Assembly: GCF_018860385.1 (NCBI RefSeq)
Contig: NZ_JAHKPH010000014.1
Span: 573,983-637,982 of the forward strand
DNA from: Reinekea forsetii
GTDB taxonomy: Bacteria > Pseudomonadota > Gammaproteobacteria > Pseudomonadales > Natronospirillaceae
Direction: 5' to 3'
DNA: 64,000 nt
Of this stretch, positions 55,751-64,000 are shown piece after piece. The notes beneath the pieces are model-generated. The model ran no database searches. It saw nothing but the letters and a program-made list of their open reading frames with translations, and was not told the origin of the DNA. The first letter of the stretch is position 1. Each line of letters begins with the position of its first letter. The position numbers and the translations under genes are program-made.

Positions 55751-57133
55751 ATGCGAATACAAAAACAACTCATAGCCGCATTGGCCTTTAGCTTAATCGG
55801 GTTTTCCGCTTACGCCGAGGTGATCAACGTAAAAAAAGGCAAGTCTATTCAACGTGCCGTGCATGAAGCCCAACCGGGTGACATTATTGAAATTCAACCG
55901 GGGGTGTACAACGAAACTGTGTTTATCGATAAAGACGACATCACCATTCGAGGCATTGTCAAAAAAGGCGAGTGGCCTATTTTAGATGGTGAGAAAAAAC
56001 TCAACGACGCCATTTTATATTCGGGCAACGGTATTACCATTGAGAGCCTAACCATTATCAACTACAAAGGTAATGGCATTATGGGGCAGGCGGGCAATAA
56101 CTTTACCATTCGTAATAACTTTATTCACGATGCCGGCGTGTACGGTATTTTCCCACAGTATGGCCAAAACGGTCTCATAGAGCACAACGTTTTAAGCGGT
56201 ATTGAAGACGCAGCAATTTATGTGGGCATGAGCGACAACATAGATGTGCGACACAACGAAGTGTATGAATCGGTCGCCGGTATAGAAATTGAAAACTCGC
56301 GCCATGCGTTAGTAGAGAGTAACTATGTACACGATAACGCCGGCGGCATTTTAGCATTCGCATTGCCAGGCTTACCGATTAAAACCGCCTACGACATTAT
56401 TATTCGCGATAACTTTGTGGTAGATAATAACCACGAAAACTTTGCGCCCGAAGGCGCGATAGTAGCGACGATACCATCGGGCACCGGCATCATGATTATT
56501 TCAGCCGATGACGTTGTGATAGAGAACAATATTATCACCAACAACGGCAACGCCGGCATTACCATTGTGGATGCAAAAATTTCTGGCATTGGCAGTGATC
56601 CAGATCACGATCCAGACCCAGACGGCATTAAAATTTACAACAACCTCATGAAAAATAATGGTCACTCGGTAGCCGGTGACATGAAAGCCTTAATGAAACT
56701 GAAGTTCTCAAAAACCGGCCCCGATATTTTCCAGTTTGGCGGTTCTAAAGGCAGCTGCATACTCGATGAAAAACAGTATCGCGTGTTTGGCTTAAATAAG
56801 TTTGATAAATGTGAACAGGGCAGCAACACCGATGACATAGTTTCGATGATGTTAGACGAACCGGTACCGCCAAGAGACACCAGCGGCCAAGAACTCGGTA
56901 AGCGCACCTTCTACGCCGTGTGCTCTGGTTGCCATACTTACGAAAACCGCATCATTGGCCCACCCATTACGCAAATTCAAGAACGCTGGGGCAACAATGC
57001 CGAAGCTGTAGCCGCTTATATTATTGCACCAGGCCGCATCAACGAAGGTTACCCAGAAATGCCACCGCAGTATTATTTATCGGAAGAAGTTCGGTTAGCG
57101 GTATCAAAATATATGCTGGAGTTTAACAAGTAA
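55751..57133 (+). CDS. Parallel beta-helix protein fused to C-terminal cytochrome c
   Basis: A 460-residue periplasmic protein. Signal peptide 1-22 (ending AYA). Residues about 30-290 form repeated beta-helix rungs (NNFTIRNNFIHDAG, NGLIEHNVLSG, NIDVRHNEVYES, HALVESNYVHDN), as in NosD and carbohydrate-active families. An Asp-rich loop, SDPDHDPDPDG, could bind calcium. The C-terminal 70 residues are a cytochrome c domain, CSGCH (391-395), with probable axial Met437 in PEMPP. AGGGGG upstream supports the ATG. Co-transcribed with the di-haem protein. Confidence 0.9.
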   Translation: MRIQKQLIAALAFSLIGFSAYAEVINVKKGKSIQRAVHEAQPGDIIEIQPGVYNETVFIDKDDITIRGIVKKGEWPILDGEKKLNDAILYSGNGITIESLTIINYKGNGIMGQAGNNFTIRNNFIHDAGVYGIFPQYGQNGLIEHNVLSGIEDAAIYVGMSDNIDVRHNEVYESVAGIEIENSRHALVESNYVHDNAGGILAFALPGLPIKTAYDIIIRDNFVVDNNHENFAPEGAIVATIPSGTGIMIISADDVVIENNIITNNGNAGITIVDAKISGIGSDPDHDPDPDGIKIYNNLMKNNGHSVAGDMKALMKLKFSKTGPDIFQFGGSKGSCILDEKQYRVFGLNKFDKCEQGSNTDDIVSMMLDEPVPPRDTSGQELGKRTFYAVCSGCHTYENRIIGPPITQIQERWGNNAEAVAAYIIAPGRINEGYPEMPPQYYLSEEVRLAVSKYMLEFNK

Positions 57134-57162
57134 AACGGTTGGTTTTTTAAAAACCTTAAACT

Positions 57163-57191
57163 AAAAAGCACCGCTAGGCGGTGCTTTTTTT
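57163..57191. terminator. Rho-independent terminator between beta-helix gene and hutH
   Basis: AAAAAGCACCGC pairs with GCGGTGCTTTTTT around a three-base loop, followed by a T-run. The stem's A-rich left side means the minus strand also gives a T-run, so it should serve both convergent operons. Confidence 0.9.
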
Positions 57192-57208
57192 GTTGCAGAA
57201 GTAAACTC

Positions 57209-58738
57209 TTAAGCGCTGATGCGAATGGCGTTATCGACAAAGCTTTGCAACGCATCTTCACGAATAAGTTGCGCGGCCTTTTCAATATCAGGCGAGAAGT
57301 AACGGTCTTTATCGTAAAAGGGTACTTCCGCGCGTAACACCGCTTTGGCTTTTTCTAGGGTTTCAGAGCTGGTTAACGGTGCTCTGAAATCTAAGCCTTG
57401 GCAAGCCGAGAGTAATTCTACCGCTAAAATTCCGACGGTGTTTTCATGCATGTCACCTAAACGGCGCGCCGCAAAAGTTGCCATAGAAACATGGTCTTCT
57501 TGGTTAGCCGAGGTGGGTAGGCTGTCTATTGACGCTGGGTGTGCATAGGTTTTGTTTTCACTCGCTAATGCAGCGGCGGTAACTTGTGCGATCATAAAGC
57601 CAGAGTTCACACCGCCGTTGTTCACTAAGAACGGTGGCAATCCACTGAGTTGGCTATCAATCATTAACGCCATGCGCCGCTCAGACAATGCGCCAATTTC
57701 AGCAATGGCTAAGGCCAAATTATCGGCCGCCATTGCGATAGGTTCAGCGTGGAAATTACCGCCCGATAAAATATCGTTTTGCTCAGCAAACACCAATGGG
57801 TTATCAGAAACGGCATTGGCTTCGGTTAAAATAATATCAGCCGCGTTACGAATTTGCGTTAAGCACGCACCCATCACCTGTGGTTGGCAACGCAGTGAGT
57901 AAGGGTCTTGCACTTTTTCACAATCTTCGTGCGATTGCTCAATAGGCGAGTGGTCTAACAGCTTACGATAGGCTAAAGCCATATCGATTTGCGATTGGTG
58001 CCCACGTGCTTGATGAATGCGATCATCAAACGGAGCGCGTGACCCTTTCGCCGCATCAACTGTCATGGCACCAATGACCGTAGCCGCAACTAAGACATTT
58101 TCGGCCGCTAACAAACCTTGCACTGCCAACGCGGTAGAGGCTTGAGTACCGTTTAATAACGCCAAGCCTTCTTTCGGTGCCAATACAATGGGTTCAATGC
58201 CTAAAATTTCCAGCGCTTGTTTAGCGGGGATAATTCCGCCTTGGTAATGCGCTTCACCTTCGCCTAACAAAATAGCGCTCATGTGTGCCAGCGGTGCTAA
58301 ATCGCCCGAGGCTCCTACAGAACCTTTTACAGGAATGCACGGGTAAATTTCTTTATTAACCAACGCCATTAACGCTTCGATCACTTCTAAACGAATGCCC
58401 GAGAAACCACGCGCCAATGAATTTATTTTTAACACCATCAACAAACGCACCGTCGAAGGCTTCATAAAGTCACCAATGCCCGCCGCGTGGCTGAGCACAA
58501 TGCTGCGTTGTAAGGTTTCTAACTCGGCCGGTTCAATGCGTGTGTTAGCCAGCAAACCAAAGCCCGTGTTAATGCCATACACCACACGGTTTTCATCGAT
58601 CACTTTTTTAACCGTCGCCGCCGAACGTTCAATGCCACTTATGCAGCTTTCATCCAATGTTAACTGCACTGGGTTATGGTGCACGGTGTATAAATCGGCG
58701 AGCGTTAATTTACCTGGATTAATGTGTAATGTTTTCAT
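57209..58738 (-). CDS. hutH: Histidine ammonia-lyase
   Basis: A 509-residue enzyme deaminating histidine to urocanate, the first step of the hut pathway. The autocatalytic MIO cofactor forms from Ala143-Ser144-Gly145 in [23 protein letters not shown] appears as [15 protein letters not shown]. Length equals the family norm. It is last in the hutC-hutU-hutH operon, one base after hutU. Confidence 0.97.
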   Translation of the reverse strand: MKTLHINPGKLTLADLYTVHHNPVQLTLDESCISGIERSAATVKKVIDENRVVYGINTGFGLLANTRIEPAELETLQRSIVLSHAAGIGDFMKPSTVRLLMVLKINSLARGFSGIRLEVIEALMALVNKEIYPCIPVKGSVGASGDLAPLAHMSAILLGEGEAHYQGGIIPAKQALEILGIEPIVLAPKEGLALLNGTQASTALAVQGLLAAENVLVAATVIGAMTVDAAKGSRAPFDDRIHQARGHQSQIDMALAYRKLLDHSPIEQSHEDCEKVQDPYSLRCQPQVMGACLTQIRNAADIILTEANAVSDNPLVFAEQNDILSGGNFHAEPIAMAADNLALAIAEIGALSERRMALMIDSQLSGLPPFLVNNGGVNSGFMIAQVTAAALASENKTYAHPASIDSLPTSANQEDHVSMATFAARRLGDMHENTVGILAVELLSACQGLDFRAPLTSSETLEKAKAVLRAEVPFYDKDRYFSPDIEKAAQLIREDALQSFVDNAIRISA

Positions 58739-58739
58739 C

Positions 58740-60422
58740 TTATTGGCTCTTATTCGGTGTATTAATCATAGGGAGATCTAAGTTGTGTTCTTTGGCGCAA
58801 TTAATGGCAATGTCGTAACCGGCATCGGCATGGCGCATAACACCCGTGGCTGGGTCATTCCAAAGTACACGGCCAACGCGCGCGTGTGCATCTTCGGTTC
58901 CATCACACACAATCACCATACCGGCGTGCTGACTAAAGCCCATGCCTACGCCACCGCCGTGGTGCAAGCTCACCCAAGTGGCGCCGCTGGCGGTGTTTAA
59001 CAAGGCGTTGAGTAACGGCCAATCCGATACCGCATCGGAGCCGTCTTTCATGCTTTCGGTTTCACGGTTAGGTGAGGCGACCGAACCGGAATCTAAATGA
59101 TCTCGGCCAATAACGATCGGCGCTTTTAACTCACCATTGGCGACCATTTCATTAAAGGCTTGGCCAATACGAGCACGGTCTTTTAAACCAATCCAACAAA
59201 TTCGTGCAGGCAAGCCTTGAAACTGAATTCGCTCACGCGCCATGTCTAACCAGTTGTGCAAATGCGGGTCATCGGGGATCAGTTCTTTAACTTTTTGATC
59301 GGTTTTATAAATATCTTCTGGGTCACCCGACAGCGCCGCCCAACGGAAAGGACCAACGCCTTCGCAGAACAATGGGCGAATATAAGCCGGTACAAAACCT
59401 GGGAAATCAAAGGCGTTTTTTACGCCTTTTTCAAGCGCCATTTGGCGAATGTTGTTGCCGTAATCTACCGTAGCCGAGCCCGCTTTTTGCAATGCAAGCA
59501 TGGCTTTTACTTGTACGGCCATCGCTTCTTTTGCCGCATCGACGACTTCATCGGCATGGCTAATACGTTTCGCTTTGGCTTCTTCCATGGTCCAACCTTG
59601 CGGTAGGTAACCATTTAACGGATCGTGTGCGCTGGTTTGGTCGGTGACTACATCGGGCACTATGTTTTTATCAACCACTTCGGTGAACACATCGGCGGCG
59701 TTGCCCAACAAACCAACGCTCACCGCTTTACCTTCTTGCTTGGCTTTTTCAATAATGGCGAGTGCTTCATCAAGCGATGTGGCTTTGTGATCGACATAGC
59801 CCGTACGTAAACGGAAGTCGATGCGCGATTCATCGCACTCAACGGCGATCATCGAAAAACCAGCCATGGTTGCAGCTAACGGTTGCGCGCCACCCATGCC
59901 ACCTAAACCGCCAGTCAGCACCCACTTGCCTTTGGCATCGCCATTAAAATGTTGGCGCGCCATGGCACCAAAGGTTTCGTAAGTACCTTGCACAATGCCT
60001 TGCGAACCAATGTATATCCAAGAGCCCGCTGTCATTTGGCCGTACATCATTAAGCCTTGCTTATCGAGCTCGTTGAAGTGCTCCCAGTTACCCCAGTGCG
60101 GCACTAAGTTAGAGTTGGCAATTAACACGCGCGGTGCGTTTTCGTGGGTTTTAAACACGCCCACAGGCTTACCACTTTGCACTAATAAGGTTTCATCTGT
60201 TTCTAAGCGCGTCAGCGTTTCAACAATTTTATCGTAACTTTCCCAATCGCGTGCGGCGCGGCCAATACCACCGTAGACCACAAGTTCATGCGGGTGCTCG
60301 GCGACATCGGGGTGTAGGTTGTTCATTAACATGCGCATTGGCGCTTCGGTTAACCAACTTTTTGCGGTGAGCTTAGTGCCCGTGGCCGCAGCTATATTAC
60401 GAGTGGTGTCTAAACGTGTCAT
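58740..60422 (-). CDS. hutU: Urocanate hydratase
   Basis: A 560-residue NAD-dependent urocanase that converts urocanate to imidazolone propionate. [13 protein letters not shown] and [12 protein letters not shown] (NAD binding) and the C-terminal [17 protein letters not shown] are diagnostic. ATG 60422 is chosen over an ATG four codons upstream because GGAG lies eight bases before it. It follows hutC by 27 bases. Confidence 0.97.
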   Translation of the reverse strand: MTRLDTTRNIAAATGTKLTAKSWLTEAPMRMLMNNLHPDVAEHPHELVVYGGIGRAARDWESYDKIVETLTRLETDETLLVQSGKPVGVFKTHENAPRVLIANSNLVPHWGNWEHFNELDKQGLMMYGQMTAGSWIYIGSQGIVQGTYETFGAMARQHFNGDAKGKWVLTGGLGGMGGAQPLAATMAGFSMIAVECDESRIDFRLRTGYVDHKATSLDEALAIIEKAKQEGKAVSVGLLGNAADVFTEVVDKNIVPDVVTDQTSAHDPLNGYLPQGWTMEEAKAKRISHADEVVDAAKEAMAVQVKAMLALQKAGSATVDYGNNIRQMALEKGVKNAFDFPGFVPAYIRPLFCEGVGPFRWAALSGDPEDIYKTDQKVKELIPDDPHLHNWLDMARERIQFQGLPARICWIGLKDRARIGQAFNEMVANGELKAPIVIGRDHLDSGSVASPNRETESMKDGSDAVSDWPLLNALLNTASGATWVSLHHGGGVGMGFSQHAGMVIVCDGTEDAHARVGRVLWNDPATGVMRHADAGYDIAINCAKEHNLDLPMINTPNKSQ

Positions 60423-60449
60423 ACGATTCTCCAATGTTGTGAGCGTTGA

Positions 60450-61193
60450 TCAAGAAGCCATTAGGTGGCCGCCTAAGCGGTAACCTGGTCCTGGGTGATA
60501 CAACACAGCAAAGTTGACGATAAATTTTTGTTTGGTCGAAGGGTTTTGTCTAAAACTGTAGGTACGCCGAGATAACTTTAAGCACGGCGTACCCGTAGAA
60601 ATTTCTAACTTTTGTTCAATATTGGTTGGCGCTAAAATAGCCTCTACCCAATGGTCGGCTTGGCTCAATGGCGACACCGAAGTTAAATAAGCACTGGGTG
60701 TTATTTGGGTAAAATCTTGCTGCAAATAATCGGGCGCTACTTCGCTATTCACGTAACGCTCTTCGAGCTGAATCACTTCTTGGTGGCCCAAGGTATCTTC
60801 TTCAATGTGCTTCACTTGGCTATAAAAAAACGCAGCGCCAACGGGCAAACCAATCAACTTTGTTTCGGCTTCGGTCACGGTGCGCTGCTCTAAACAAATC
60901 ACCTTGGCAATGTGCTTGTGACCGCGCTCGTGAATTTCATCGGCAATGTTGCGTATTTCTAACAGTGAGCCTGTGGGCAGTTGCTCGGCCACAAAAGTAC
61001 CCGCGCCTTGAACGCGTTCTAATACGCCGGCTTCGGTTAAATCGGTCAGGGCGCGCCTTGCCGTCATGCGTGATACTTCAAACTGTTCGGCCAATTGGTT
61101 TTCCGATGGCACGGCATCGCCTGGGCGCCAATCACCTTGCTCTATGTACCCTATAATGTGCTTTTTTATCACTTCGAATCTGGGCGTGGCCAT
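60450..61193 (-). CDS. hutC: Histidine-utilisation repressor (GntR/HutC)
   Basis: A 247-residue GntR-family repressor with winged HTH at about 5-70 (VPSENQLAEQFEVSRMTARRAL) and a UTRA ligand domain. Urocanate is the known inducer for HutC. A perfect TTGTATATACAA palindrome lies between it and hutI, so it probably represses both operons and itself. Confidence 0.95.
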   Translation of the reverse strand: MATPRFEVIKKHIIGYIEQGDWRPGDAVPSENQLAEQFEVSRMTARRALTDLTEAGVLERVQGAGTFVAEQLPTGSLLEIRNIADEIHERGHKHIAKVICLEQRTVTEAETKLIGLPVGAAFFYSQVKHIEEDTLGHQEVIQLEERYVNSEVAPDYLQQDFTQITPSAYLTSVSPLSQADHWVEAILAPTNIEQKLEISTGTPCLKLSRRTYSFRQNPSTKQKFIVNFAVLYHPGPGYRLGGHLMAS

Positions 61194-61262
61194 TCACTGC
61201 AATCCTAAAAAATTAGTGTTAACAAGTGGTTTTTAAGTGGACGACAGCATAGTTGCTAAAAC

Positions 61263-61274
61263 TTGTATATACAA
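61263..61274. promoter_or_regulatory. HutC operator between hutC and hutI
   Basis: TTGTATATACAA is a perfect 12-bp palindrome whose core TGTATATACA equals the site reported for HutC in pseudomonads. It lies 69 bases upstream of hutC and 51 upstream of hutI. Confidence 0.82.
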
Positions 61275-61314
61275 CTAAAATTGTCCACATTCTGAAATGA
61301 CAGGTCGAATTCTT

Positions 61315-62592
61315 ATGGCAAACTTGGTGAACACAGAGCAATACATTCAAGCCGATGTCGTGGTGCACAATGTGAATGTAATTACCCAAACCCGTGATAG
61401 TACGAACGATAGTACCAGCGATAGTACGCAGGGTTGGTCGGTGTTAGAGAACGCCACTGTGGCGTGGCAAAACGGCAAGTTTGTGTATGTAGGGGCAAGC
61501 CAAAGCGCGCCCAAATTTGAATCGACCAAAACTATAGATGGCCAACAACAATGGCTAACGCCCGGGCTAGTAGATTGCCACACCCACCTTGTTTATGGCG
61601 GCAACCGAGCCGGCGAGTTTGAGCAATTGCAGCAGGGCGTACGCTATGAAGACATCGCCAAAGCGGGCGGCGGCATAAAAAGCACCGTAGCCGCCACGCG
61701 TGCACTGAGCGAAGATGAGTTATACGCATCAGCCGTGCAACGATTAATACCGCTGATCAACGAAGGCGTGACCACGGTAGAAATTAAATCGGGCTATGGT
61801 TTAAACATAGACACCGAACTAAAAATGCTGCGCGTGGCAAAACGCATTGGTGAACAGTTGCCGATAACTGTTTCGGCCACTTGCTTAGCCGCCCACGCCG
61901 TACCGTTAGAATACCAAGGCAAAGCCGACGACTATTTAACCCTGATCATTGAAGAACTTTTACCCAAGGTGAAACAAGAAAACCTAGCCCAAGCGGTGGA
62001 TGTTTTTTGTGAATTTATTGGCTTTAGCGCCGAACAATCTAAACGATTATTCGCCGCCGCCAAAGCATTGGGCTTTGCCATTAAAGGCCACGTAGAGCAA
62101 TTATCAGATTCGCAAGGCACCGAAGCTGTGTGTGCGTATCAAGGCTGGTCGGCCGACCATGTTGAATATGTTAACGAAGCCCAAGTGCAGCAAATGGCCA
62201 GCGCCGATGTAACCGCCGTCATTCTGCCCGGTGCGTTTTATTATTTAAAAGAAACCCAAAAGCCGCCCATTGAACTGTTCAGAAAACACAAAGTGACCAT
62301 GGCCATAGCCACCGATTTAAACCCCGGCAGTTCACCGTTAGGCTCACTATTAACTGCCGCCAACTTTGGCTGTGTGTTGTTTGGCTTTACCCCAGCCGAA
62401 GCCTTTAACGGCATTACCCAAAACGCCGCCAAGGCATTAGGGTTAGCCAACAGCAAAGGCAAAATAGCCGTGGGTTACGATGCCGATTGCTTGTTGTTTC
62501 AATGCGAACACCCACGCCAACTGATTCATGAAATTAACCTACACCGACCCACGCTATCGTGGCACCAAGGTAAAGAGCGAGCGCCCTTATGA
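61315..62592 (+). CDS. hutI: Imidazolonepropionase
   Basis: A 425-residue amidohydrolase opening the imidazolone ring to N-formimidoyl-glutamate. Zinc-site motifs are VDCHTHLVYGG, CLAAHAVP and GHVEQL; DLNPGSSPLGSL is the catalytic Asp region. Near the N-terminus (about residues 26-38 from ATG 61315) three DST units occur within RDSTNDSTSDSTQG, encoded by a 12-bp tandem repeat. ATG 61297 is an alternative start. It overlaps hutG by four bases. Confidence 0.95.
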   Translation: MANLVNTEQYIQADVVVHNVNVITQTRDSTNDSTSDSTQGWSVLENATVAWQNGKFVYVGASQSAPKFESTKTIDGQQQWLTPGLVDCHTHLVYGGNRAGEFEQLQQGVRYEDIAKAGGGIKSTVAATRALSEDELYASAVQRLIPLINEGVTTVEIKSGYGLNIDTELKMLRVAKRIGEQLPITVSATCLAAHAVPLEYQGKADDYLTLIIEELLPKVKQENLAQAVDVFCEFIGFSAEQSKRLFAAAKALGFAIKGHVEQLSDSQGTEAVCAYQGWSADHVEYVNEAQVQQMASADVTAVILPGAFYYLKETQKPPIELFRKHKVTMAIATDLNPGSSPLGSLLTAANFGCVLFGFTPAEAFNGITQNAAKALGLANSKGKIAVGYDADCLLFQCEHPRQLIHEINLHRPTLSWHQGKERAPL

Positions 62593-63560
62593 GCACATCT
62601 GAAGCACACAAACACTGTTGGCAAGGCCGAGTAGACACAGAAGACGCCAGCACCAGTATTCGCTTACACCAACAAGTGATACTAGAAAAACAAACCAACT
62701 ATAAAAACGCACCCGTGTTAGTAGGTTTTGAATGCGATGAAGGTGTAGCCCGCAACCAAGGCCGACGCGGCGCCGCCCAAGGCCCCAACGCATTGCGCAG
62801 TGCACTCGCCAACTTAGCCAGCCCACCCAACGTACAACTGTACGATGCCGGCAACATCACCTGCGAAGGCCATGCCCCAGAACAAAAACTAGAGCAAGCC
62901 CAACAACAATACGCCGATGAAGTAGAAGCCATTCTCACCGCAGGTGGCCAACCCATAGGCTTAGGCGGCGGCCACGAAATAGGTTGGGCTAGCTTTTTAG
63001 GCGCTCAGCAATATTTAGAAAAAAACGGGTCAAACACACGCTTGGGTATTTTAAATTTTGATGCGCACTTCGATTTACGCAACCCCAACCCTATAACCAG
63101 CTCTGGCACTCCGTTTCGCCAAGCACAACAATGGAGCGCAAAACACAACCAACCGTTTAACTATTCTGTAATTGGGTTAAACCCCAGCGCTAATACCGAA
63201 TCTTTATTTCAGTTTGCAAAAATTCACAATGTTAAATGGGTAAACGATGTAGATTGCGGCGAAAGCGACATTGAAAACATAGTTAAAAAATTAGAGCAGT
63301 GGCTCGCCAATATTGATGCGCTATACATCACCATCTGCCTAGACGTATTCCCCGCCGCTGATGCCCCCGGTGTAAGTGCGCCCGCTGCATTGGGCGTACA
63401 GCCGCTTGTGGTTTTAAAGTTGATCAGCCGTATCAAAACATTGCTAGCTACTATGAATAAACCATTAATAGTGGCCGATATTGCCGAACTAAACCCTGCA
63501 TTAGACATTGACAACAAAACCGCCAAACTCGCCGCAAGGCTAGTCCATCACTTGCTGTAA
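62589..63560 (+). CDS. hutG: Formimidoylglutamase
   Basis: A 323-residue arginase-fold enzyme that hydrolyses formimidoyl-glutamate to glutamate and formamide, completing the pathway without a HutF step. Mn-site motifs are GGGHEIGWAS, LNFDAHFDLRN and CLDVFPAADAPGVSAPAALG (pattern only). Translationally coupled to hutI. Confidence 0.95.
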   Translation: MSTSEAHKHCWQGRVDTEDASTSIRLHQQVILEKQTNYKNAPVLVGFECDEGVARNQGRRGAAQGPNALRSALANLASPPNVQLYDAGNITCEGHAPEQKLEQAQQQYADEVEAILTAGGQPIGLGGGHEIGWASFLGAQQYLEKNGSNTRLGILNFDAHFDLRNPNPITSSGTPFRQAQQWSAKHNQPFNYSVIGLNPSANTESLFQFAKIHNVKWVNDVDCGESDIENIVKKLEQWLANIDALYITICLDVFPAADAPGVSAPAALGVQPLVVLKLISRIKTLLATMNKPLIVADIAELNPALDIDNKTAKLAARLVHHLL

Positions 63561-63720
63561 TTAAAAAGCAACACCCACGAGCTTTTGTAAAAAAGCGCAT
63601 CTGTGTATCCGTAAGTGAACAAATTAGTTAGTCCACTCATTCAGAAAACATTTATTGCCTAAAAAACTGTGATGCACTCAACAATTTGCAAGCGCGTTGC
63701 AGCTTTTTCGAAAGTTTATT

Positions 63721-63732
63721 CTGTATATACCG
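63721..63732. promoter_or_regulatory. Possible second HutC operator
   Basis: CTGTATATACCG shares TGTATATAC with the perfect site at 61263-61274 and differs by one base from the pseudomonad core TGTATATACA. It lies upstream of the right edge, where another histidine-related gene could begin. Confidence 0.45.
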
Positions 63733-63913
63733 CAACAGCGGTTTTACCACGCTAAAAATAAAGTATCGGAGTGTTTCAATATATAAAAACGTAGGAAACT
63801 TCTAGGCTTAAAGAGCAGCATATACCGGGTTATTCATGCATATTCAGGAAAAAAGGGACTCTTCAAATTGACAGGCAAACGACAACGCGCCATTATGACT
63901 GAAAGGTGGAGCG

Positions 63914-63952
63914 ATGCATAAAAACCGGTTAAAAGTTTTACCGCTCCCATAA
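63914..63952 (+). other. Possible 12-residue leader peptide and following hairpin
   Basis: GGTGGAGCG precedes ATG, and the frame reads 12 residues (MHKNRLKVLPLP) before TAA. Directly after it ACCGC TGGT GCGGT (63956-63969) forms a hairpin, and TTTTACCGC inside the frame could pair with the same right arm. This could be a leader/attenuator, but the evidence is thin. Confidence 0.25.
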
Positions 63953-64000
63953 TTAACCGCTGGTGCGGTAGAACAAACTGTTAAGTGTTTGATATGAAAT

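Larger units (their letters stand above)
63561..64000. other. Non-coding region after hutG at the window edge
   Basis: No convincing gene lies in these 440 bases. A weak stem (AAAAGC/GCTTTT, 63564-63586) may end the hutIG transcript. A HutC-like site occurs at 63721, and a tiny open frame with a good ribosome site at 63914, both listed separately. This is likely the promoter region of a rightward gene outside the window. Confidence 0.55.

Noticed and set aside
57345..60237. Long antisense frames across hutH and hutU
   Set aside because: They mirror the codon structure of well-supported hut genes and show no family motifs.
1..64000. Mobile elements, phage genes, CRISPR arrays, tRNA or rRNA genes
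   Set aside because: No transposase, integrase, repeat-spacer pattern or cloverleaf/rRNA signature was found by reading. A computed tRNA scan and repeat search would be decisive.

Overview
The window reads as chromosomal DNA of a marine-type, moderately AT-rich gammaproteobacterium. Oceanospirillales (Reinekea/Saccharospirillum/Marinomonas-like) is my best guess. This is inferred from the gene set (betaine uptake, rhizobial-type glycerol ABC transporter, DUF5062, DUF4212/acetate-type symporter, hut genes), not from a marker gene. No rRNA, tRNA, CRISPR array, insertion sequence, integrase or phage gene was seen. Genes are dense, in short operons on both strands.

Layout. 1-4.4 kb: partial AstE/AspA-family deacylase, then a glycine betaine-type ABC transporter (binding protein, permease, CBS-ATPase). 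4.4-8.8 kb: Ig-like lipoprotein, LysE exporter, voltage-gated K+ channel, VOC protein plus hydroxyacid dehydrogenase. 8.9-9.1 kb: palindromic repeat element with two 75-bp copies. 9.3-13.8 kb: DUF4212 and acetate-type Na+ symporter, CBS/DUF294 protein, DnaQ-like exonuclease. 13.9-17.8 kb: GAF/degenerate GGDEF protein, thioesterase, MoxR ATPase plus VWA partner. 17.8-19.7 kb: Ada-AlkA fusion plus Ogt (alkylation repair). 19.9-25.6 kb: binding-protein lipoprotein plus diguanylate cyclase, NYN, Nudix, MipA/OmpV, DUF5062, lipoprotein. 25.8-32.5 kb: LysR/pirin/glutathionyl-hydroquinone reductase, then LysR/gabD/gabT. 32.8-35.7 kb: lamin-tail metalloprotease lipoprotein and a small lipoprotein.

35.7-47.6 kb is the most distinctive part: a glycerol ABC uptake locus (glpSTPQ, DUF2160, glpV, glpK) under a divergent sigma-54 activator. 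Next to it is an orphan second permease pair with no ATPase or binding protein. Both permease operons carry a recognisable -24/-12 promoter and the same TGTTCA/TGAACA upstream array, so one activator probably drives both. The orphan permeases may borrow GlpS/GlpT.

47.5-54.5 kb: LysR, azoreductase, TetR, trpBA (with a divergent TrpA), DUF3817, Nudix, and a 7TMR-DISM diguanylate cyclase. 54.5-57.1 kb: MauG-like di-haem peroxidase plus a beta-helix/cytochrome c fusion. 57.2-63.6 kb: the complete histidine-to-glutamate pathway as divergent hutCUH and hutIG operons around a perfect HutC-type palindrome. A second near-operator at 63.7 kb suggests another hut gene just past the right edge.
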